Origin: an uncultured Oscillospiraceae bacterium
Lineage (GTDB): Bacteria; Bacillota; Clostridia; Oscillospirales; Oscillospiraceae
Direction of reading: 5' to 3'
NCBI GenBank assembly: GCA_910579725.1
Contig: CAJTUD010000018.1
Coordinates: 1 to 8,711, forward strand
DNA length: 8,711 bases
Part shown: one piece after another, positions 6,069 through 8,711 of the stretch
How the letters are laid out: each line of letters starts with the position of its first letter
Position numbering within the stretch: position 1 is the first letter of the stretch
Notes under the pieces: model-generated
Database searches by the model: none
Told to the model about the DNA's origin: nothing
The model's input: the letters and a program-made list of their open reading frames with translations, nothing else
Made by a program: the position numbers and the translations under genes

Positions 6069-6968
6069 ATGCGGTTCTTTCACGGTGAAAAGCAGTCGGG
6101 TCCCTACTTTGAAGGGTGGTATTTCAAGCATCAGAACAAGCATGGGCAGGCCCTTGCGGTAATTCCTGCGTTCCACGCGGACCGTATGGGCCGGCGCAGC
6201 GCGTCGATGCAGATTATCACCAACAGCAAATCCTGGTGGCTGGAATATCCCTCCTCGCAGTTTTATGCCGCCCGGGACCGCTTTCAGATTCAGATCGGAC
6301 CGTCCAGCTTTGACAGGCGGGGAATCAGAATGAATGTGAGCGCCCCGGAGCTTTCCCTCTCCGGGGCGCTGCGATACGGGCCCTTTGCCGCCGTCAGGTC
6401 AGACATTATGGGACCGTTTCGTATTTTTGCCGGAATGCAGTGCTCCCATGGCGTCGCCAGCATGCGGCACTTTCTGGAGGGAAGCCTTTGCCTGAACGGA
6501 GAAATCATTGATTTCTCAGATGGCGTGGGATATATTGAAACAGACCGCGGCCGGTCTTTTCCGGACGTCTATCTTTGGACACAGTGCGTCTGGGGCGGGC
6601 CGGAAGACGGCAGCGTGATGCTGGCGGCGGCGTCGGTGCCCCTGCCGGTGGGAAGCTTTACCGGCTGCATCTGCGCAATTTTTCACCGCGGCCGGGAATA
6701 CCGTCTGGCAACCTATCTCGGAGCCAGGCTGGAGAAGTGGTCGTCCTCCGAAGCGGTTGTCAGACAGGGAAAATACCGTTTCTCCGCAGCCCTTCTGGAC
6801 GGGCAGAGCCAGCCGCTCCTTGCTCCGGCGGAGGGCGGCATGGGGCGTACGGTCCGCGAAAGCCTCTGCGCGGCGGTGCGCTATTGCTTTTGGTCCGGGA
6901 AGGAGCTTCTGTTTCAGCATACGGACCAATGCGCCAGCTTTGAATATTCCGATCAGAGAAGGGCGTGA
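6069..6968 (+). CDS. Tocopherol cyclase-like domain protein (function unknown in this host)
   Basis: The 299-residue protein resembles the tocopherol cyclase family (plant VTE1 and cyanobacterial homologues). Visible signatures are GPYFEGWYFKHQ at 11-22, GYIETDRGRSFP at 154-165 followed by LWTQC at 169-173, and a C-terminal APAEGGMGRTVRESL at 252-266. These features recur in bacterial members that live without tocopherol. There is no signal peptide or membrane segment, so it is probably cytoplasmic. The family fold is a beta-barrel-like lipocalin relative, so binding or rearranging a hydrophobic ligand is possible, but no substrate can be named. AAAGAGG lies 7 nt before the ATG. It stands alone: the polyamine operon diverges from it and the transporter gene converges on it, 68 nt away. 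No clear terminator is visible in that gap. Confidence 0.8.
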   Translation: MRFFHGEKQSGPYFEGWYFKHQNKHGQALAVIPAFHADRMGRRSASMQIITNSKSWWLEYPSSQFYAARDRFQIQIGPSSFDRRGIRMNVSAPELSLSGALRYGPFAAVRSDIMGPFRIFAGMQCSHGVASMRHFLEGSLCLNGEIIDFSDGVGYIETDRGRSFPDVYLWTQCVWGGPEDGSVMLAAASVPLPVGSFTGCICAIFHRGREYRLATYLGARLEKWSSSEAVVRQGKYRFSAALLDGQSQPLLAPAEGGMGRTVRESLCAAVRYCFWSGKELLFQHTDQCASFEYSDQRRA

Positions 6969-7036
6969 CATGGCCGGAGCGCAGGTCCGCCGGCGGGAGA
7001 GGGAACAGAAGCGGAAGTCCGGAAGCACCCACAGAT

Positions 7037-8239
7037 TCAGCACGCCTTATCCGGCCGCCGCGTATGGCCCCGGAAGCCTCGCAGCATGAGAAGAGACAGA
7101 ATCAGTACCAGCGGGAATACGCAGCCGGCAAGCATCCCCTTCTGCAGATTGTCGCCTGCGCTCTGGGTAACGGCGCCAACCAGCCCCGGTCCGAATGCGC
7201 CGCCCAGATCGCCGGCCATAGCCAGCAGGGCAAACATGGCTGTCCCTCCGGCAGGAATCCGCCCGGAGCAGATACTGATGGTTCCCGGCCACATAATGCC
7301 CACCGAAAAGCCGCACAGCATGCATCCGGCCAGCCCGATTACCGGTTCGCCCGACAGAGAAGCGGCTGCGTAGCACAGCAGGCAGAGAAGCCCAGAGCCC
7401 AGCATGAATTTCATCAGATCCAGCTTCTCGCCATATTTTCCGTAAATCACGCGGCTGACGCCCATCATCACGGCGAACATGCAGGGACCCGCCAGATCGC
7501 CCGCTGCCTTTGAAAGTCCGAGGGCGGATTCGGCGTATGCGGAGGCCCACTGGGCCATGGACAGCTCGGAAGCGCCCGCGCATATCATCAGGACAAGCGC
7601 GATCCAGAACAGCGGCATGCGCAGCAGGCCGCCTATCCCCATGCCCTTGCCCTCATCCGCCAGATACTCTATCGGACAGGACGCAAAATTATAAACGTTG
7701 TACAAGGGAAGAAGCGCCCAGAGGCAGGCCAGCAATTTCCAATTGCCGGTACCAAATACCGCAAAAAAGAGTGTGGACAGCAGGATGACCTCTACCGAGC
7801 CCCAGCAGTAAAACGAATGCAGCAGGCTCATGGCCGCCTCCTTGTGCTCAAAAGGACAGGCCTCTACAATCGGGCTGCCCAGCACCTCGATCAGACCGCT
7901 TCCGATTGCGTAGATGATTACGCTTATGATGATGCCGGTAAACGGGTCGCCCAGAAGCTCCGGCAAAAAAGCAAGCCCCACGAGTCCGGCTGCGGAACAC
8001 ACTTCCGCGGCGACGGCGCATCTGCGGTATCCTACGCTGTCCGCAAAGCGGGCGCATAAGATATCCGTAATCAGCTGCGTGACGAAAAATGTCCCGGAAA
8101 TCAGCGCGATTTTTCCTAATGGGATGCCGTAATCATGATGAAACTTGAGAAACAGCAGCGGCGCGAAGTTTGCCGTGATGGCCTGTGTAATAAAGCCCAG
8201 ATAGCAGGCCGTCAGCGTTCGTTTATAGTTTTTGACCAT
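7037..8239 (-). CDS. Major facilitator superfamily transporter (12-TM, FucP-like subgroup)
   Basis: The 400-residue protein is strongly hydrophobic, with about twelve predictable membrane segments in two halves around a hydrophilic middle near residues 185-205. The MFS motif A appears as ARFADSVGYRRC at 63-74 in the loop between segments 2 and 3. LLHSFYCWGS at 139-148 and the start of the second half, ASELSMAQWASAY, resemble clostridial sugar-permease-like MFS proteins related to FucP. The substrate is not identifiable. GGAG lies 5 nt before the ATG, with an upstream GGAGT, and a good promoter lies a further 35 nt upstream. It follows the niaR-like gene in the same direction but a terminator-like hairpin lies between them. 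Because NiaR controls niacin uptake genes, a nicotinate or precursor transporter is conceivable; a sugar or drug exporter is equally open. Confidence 0.85.
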   Translation of the reverse strand: MVKNYKRTLTACYLGFITQAITANFAPLLFLKFHHDYGIPLGKIALISGTFFVTQLITDILCARFADSVGYRRCAVAAEVCSAAGLVGLAFLPELLGDPFTGIIISVIIYAIGSGLIEVLGSPIVEACPFEHKEAAMSLLHSFYCWGSVEVILLSTLFFAVFGTGNWKLLACLWALLPLYNVYNFASCPIEYLADEGKGMGIGGLLRMPLFWIALVLMICAGASELSMAQWASAYAESALGLSKAAGDLAGPCMFAVMMGVSRVIYGKYGEKLDLMKFMLGSGLLCLLCYAAASLSGEPVIGLAGCMLCGFSVGIMWPGTISICSGRIPAGGTAMFALLAMAGDLGGAFGPGLVGAVTQSAGDNLQKGMLAGCVFPLVLILSLLMLRGFRGHTRRPDKAC

Positions 8240-8256
8240 ATGATCTCCACTCCTGA

Positions 8257-8271
8257 ATGACAGTATGACAG
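8257..8271 (-). promoter_or_regulatory. Tandem heptamer at the transporter transcription start
   Basis: ATGACAG occurs twice (8257-8263 and 8265-8271, plus-strand reading), one base apart. It overlaps the expected transcription start between the -10 box and the ribosome site. Its position would suit a repressor operator. The repeat is direct, not inverted, and short enough to be chance. Confidence 0.25.
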
Positions 8272-8272
8272 G

Positions 8273-8300
8273 ATTATATCACAAGATTTTTTATTGGCAA
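8273..8300 (-). promoter_or_regulatory. Sigma-A type promoter of the MFS transporter gene
   Basis: The minus strand has -35 TTGCCA (8295-8300), a 16-nt AT-rich spacer and a perfect extended -10, TGATATAAT, with TATAAT at 8273-8278. Transcription would start near 8266, about 27 nt before the ATG. The transporter therefore has its own strong promoter. Confidence 0.8.
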
Positions 8301-8342
8301 TACATTATTTTCCCAATATGCCGCCGTATGTCCCGGTAAGAT

Positions 8343-8374
8343 AAGATAAGCTGGCAAAAATGCCAGCTTATCTT
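8343..8374 (-). terminator. Hairpin terminator downstream of the niaR-like gene
   Basis: A perfect 14-bp stem (AAGATAAGCTGGCA and its complement) closes a 4-nt loop, 48 nt after the niaR stop. In the minus-strand transcript the 3' arm ends CTTATCTT and continues ATCTTA, a broken T-rich tail. On the plus strand it is followed by GGAACC, so minus-strand termination is favoured. The T-run is imperfect, which limits certainty. Confidence 0.6.
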
Positions 8375-8421
8375 GGAACCTGTATTCATCACCGGGGATG
8401 CCGGATGGGCGGGGATGGGTC

Positions 8422-8711
8422 TCATTCCAGTAAAAACCCGGCCTCCACCAGCTCCCTTTTGACGCGGAGGAACGCCTCTTCACCGGGACAGGAGAGCGTA
8501 TGCAGATGCACCCCCTCCGTCAGCAGGGACAGCGGCCGGGCCGCCTGGGCGCGGAGGATGAACTGCCCCACGTCATACCGGCTGGACAGTCCCAGGCCGC
8601 CGGTAAGCTGGCCGTACACCGGGTGCTCCACGATCACATCCAGAACCGCGCAGCCGTTGTCCACCATGATCTGGAGCTCCGCCGCCATCTCCGGCTCCCG
8701 ATGGCGGCAGG
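8422..8711 (-). CDS. niaR: NiaR-like transcriptional repressor of NAD biosynthesis (partial, 5' end beyond window)
   Basis: The reading frame is open to the right edge and ends with TGA at 8424-8422. The visible 96 codons are the C-terminal 3H domain, with the three conserved histidines in context: an upstream CRH, then VIVEHPVYGQLT, then LLTEGVHLHTL. SSRYDVGQFI lies between the last two. In Firmicutes NiaR (YrxA) this domain binds a metal and nicotinic acid, and an N-terminal winged helix, here outside the window, represses NAD-synthesis and niacin-uptake genes. An internal ATG at 8688 exists but the matching residues upstream of it show the gene continues. The hairpin downstream probably ends its transcript. 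It could be a different 3H-domain regulator, but NiaR is the usual one. Confidence 0.88.
   Translation of the reverse strand, partial: CRHREPEMAAELQIMVDNGCAVLDVIVEHPVYGQLTGGLGLSSRYDVGQFILRAQAARPLSLLTEGVHLHTLSCPGEEAFLRVKRELVEAGFLLE

Noticed and set aside
5934..6176. 80-codon minus-strand frame overlapping the start of the cyclase-like gene
   Set aside because: It has no ribosome site or recognisable domain and is antisense to the conserved GPYFEGWYF region.
6969..7036. Terminator between the convergent cyclase-like and MFS genes
   Set aside because: A short CCGCCGGCGG palindrome is present, but there is no T-run on either strand and no stable stem with a proper loop.

Overview
The window looks like chromosomal DNA of a GC-rich Gram-positive anaerobe, most plausibly a clostridial (Oscillospiraceae-like) gut bacterium. 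This is inferred from the Firmicutes-type arginine decarboxylase, a NiaR-type NAD repressor, strong AGGAGG-like ribosome sites, GTG/TTG starts and GC-rich coding sequence. No sequence search was possible, so the taxonomy is an inference.

Positions 1-5930 hold a minus-strand polyamine operon. In transcription order: a consensus promoter (5902-5930); a leader of about 400 nt with several predicted hairpins, the last an intrinsic-terminator-like attenuator (5510-5542); speA (arginine decarboxylase); speE (aminopropyltransferase); speB (agmatinase family); a carboxy(nor)spermidine dehydrogenase; and nspC (carboxy(nor)spermidine decarboxylase, cut by the left edge). Gaps are 13, 3, 20 and -1 nt, so the five genes are almost certainly one transcript. 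Arginine would become agmatine (SpeA) and putrescine (SpeB). Putrescine can then become spermidine either with decarboxylated SAM (SpeE) or with aspartate semialdehyde (dehydrogenase plus NspC). Having both routes in one operon is the main biological oddity. Agmatine-first variants, in which SpeB acts last, are also possible.

Positions 5931-6068 carry the divergent intergenic region, including an unexplained inverted repeat. Positions 6069-6968 (+) encode a tocopherol-cyclase-like protein of unknown role. A convergent 12-TM major facilitator transporter follows (7037-8239, -) with its own good promoter. A terminator-like hairpin then separates it from the 3' part of a NiaR-like repressor gene (8422-8711, -), cut by the right edge.

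The most interesting candidate for something undescribed is the long structured leader with a terminal attenuator in front of speA. It matches no riboswitch or T-box consensus that I recognise. I found no CRISPR array, rRNA, tRNA or clear mobile element.
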